64,000 nt of DNA from Salinicoccus albus DSM 19776 (lineage in GTDB: Bacteria; Bacillota; Bacilli; Staphylococcales; Salinicoccaceae). The translations under genes were made by a program, and so were the position numbers. The stretch is taken from assembly GCF_000385175.1 (NCBI RefSeq), contig NZ_ARQJ01000027.1, positions 62,001-126,000 on the forward strand, in the 5' to 3' direction. The stretch's first letter is position 1, and the number at the start of each line of letters is the position of its first letter. The notes beneath the pieces were generated by a model. The model worked only from the letters and a program-made list of their open reading frames with translations. It searched no databases and was not told where the DNA came from. Positions 63,569-64,000 of the stretch are shown one piece after another.

Positions 63569-64000
63569 ATGGAATACACAGAAAGATACCAGCCTGAAAC
63601 CAATAAAACCACGCTTTCCGACAAATTGGATTATATGTCAACGGCACATTTTTTCACGCGACTGGTGGGTTACATTATTGATGTTATTCTTATCTGGGCC
63701 ATCTCACAGATTGTCATCTATCCGGTGCTGGGAATGCTTGGAATCAAAGATTTACAGTTCTGGCTGCCTATTTTCAGTCTGGATAATATTTTGAGCGCCC
63801 TGTTGTTCTTTTCATATTTTGTACTGATGACGTATTTCCTGAGACAGACTTTGGGAAAGATGATTATCGGCATCAGTGTGATGGATAAAACAGGGGAGAA
63901 ACTGGCTTTCAAGCAGGTGATCTACCGTGAATTGGTGGGCAGATATATCAGCAATACACTTGTATATATTCCCTATCTGATGATCATATTCACTGATAAC
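63569..64000 (+). CDS. RDD-family membrane protein (3' truncated by window edge)
   Basis: First 144 residues, open to the end of the window. A hydrophilic N-terminus (MEYTERYQPET) is followed by the RDD pattern FFTRLVGYIIDVILIWA, with Arg and Asp inside the first helix, then further helices and RQTLGKMIIGISVMD, the classic RDD second motif. AGGGGGGG lies ahead of ATG 63569. It is the last gene of an sppA operon and matches Bacillus yteJ by position. Function unknown; RDD proteins may be ion exchangers. Confidence 0.88.
   Translation, partial: MEYTERYQPETNKTTLSDKLDYMSTAHFFTRLVGYIIDVILIWAISQIVIYPVLGMLGIKDLQFWLPIFSLDNILSALLFFSYFVLMTYFLRQTLGKMIIGISVMDKTGEKLAFKQVIYRELVGRYISNTLVYIPYLMIIFTDN

Overview
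The window looks like chromosomal backbone of a low-to-mid GC Firmicute of the family Staphylococcaceae, most like the Salinicoccus/Jeotgalicoccus side. This rests on gene order (leuS, murJ, pepV-dat, trmB, murC, ccpA, acuABC/acsA, fhs, tyrS, rpsD, ezrA, iscS-thiI, nadK, sppA), on protein features read by eye, and on strong AGGAGG-type ribosome binding sites. GC content looks higher than in Staphylococcus aureus but was not computed. I see no tRNA, rRNA, CRISPR array, insertion sequence or prophage.

Layout. 1-2.5 kb: an ABC transporter (YthP/YthQ-like, the ATPase cut by the window edge) and an O6-alkylguanine repair protein. 2.5-8.9 kb: T-box-controlled leuS, a convergent YtfP-like flavoprotein, the MurJ lipid II flippase and an RsuA-type pseudouridine synthase. 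8.9-15.3 kb: a sigma-B-type promoter driving a repeat-containing YtxH-like protein, then pepV-dat, ytmP-trmB, malY and a PepSY protein. 15.3-23.2 kb: a ytoP-PTS IIC-ytpQ-ytpR-sftA-murC operon, then ytxGH behind a sigma-B-like promoter. The SftA-like translocase has lost its Walker A motif. 23.3-30.5 kb: carbon control and acetate metabolism (ccpA, acuCBA divergent from acsA, then fhs). 30.5-34.9 kb: a class A penicillin-binding protein with a Ser-Asp repeat tail, and T-box-controlled tyrS.

34.9-53.1 kb is the accessory part. It holds a PaaX remnant, an NRDE protein, a YjiH-type membrane protein behind a cre-like site, a membrane dipeptidase, an NCS1 permease, a lipoprotein, an MFS exporter, a DUF418 protein, a complete Bce-type antibiotic sensing and detoxification module (response regulator, intramembrane kinase, ATPase, large permease), a C45 acyltransferase-like hydrolase, a phosphoesterase, two GNAT proteins and a zinc-type CDF exporter. 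53.1-64 kb returns to core genes: rpsD with a long leader and a near-consensus promoter, free methionine sulfoxide reductase, then a sigma-B-like island (aldehyde dehydrogenase and a SpoIIAA-like protein), a DUF2071 remnant, ezrA, iscS-thiI, nadK, sppA and the start of an RDD protein.

How the genes work together. CcpA, AcuABC and AcsA form the usual acetate and carbon-catabolite circuit. MurJ, MurC, the PBP, Dat (D-amino acids) and EzrA supply and place cell wall synthesis. IscS and ThiI make tRNA 4-thiouridine. Four promoter-like sites of the GTTT-N13/14-GGG type point to a local general-stress (sigma-B) regulon of YtxH-like proteins, an aldehyde dehydrogenase and a SpoIIAA-like protein. The most unusual items are the degenerate SftA, the SD-tailed PBP, the sigma-B-driven 33-residue-repeat protein, and an alternative pairing in the leuS T-box.
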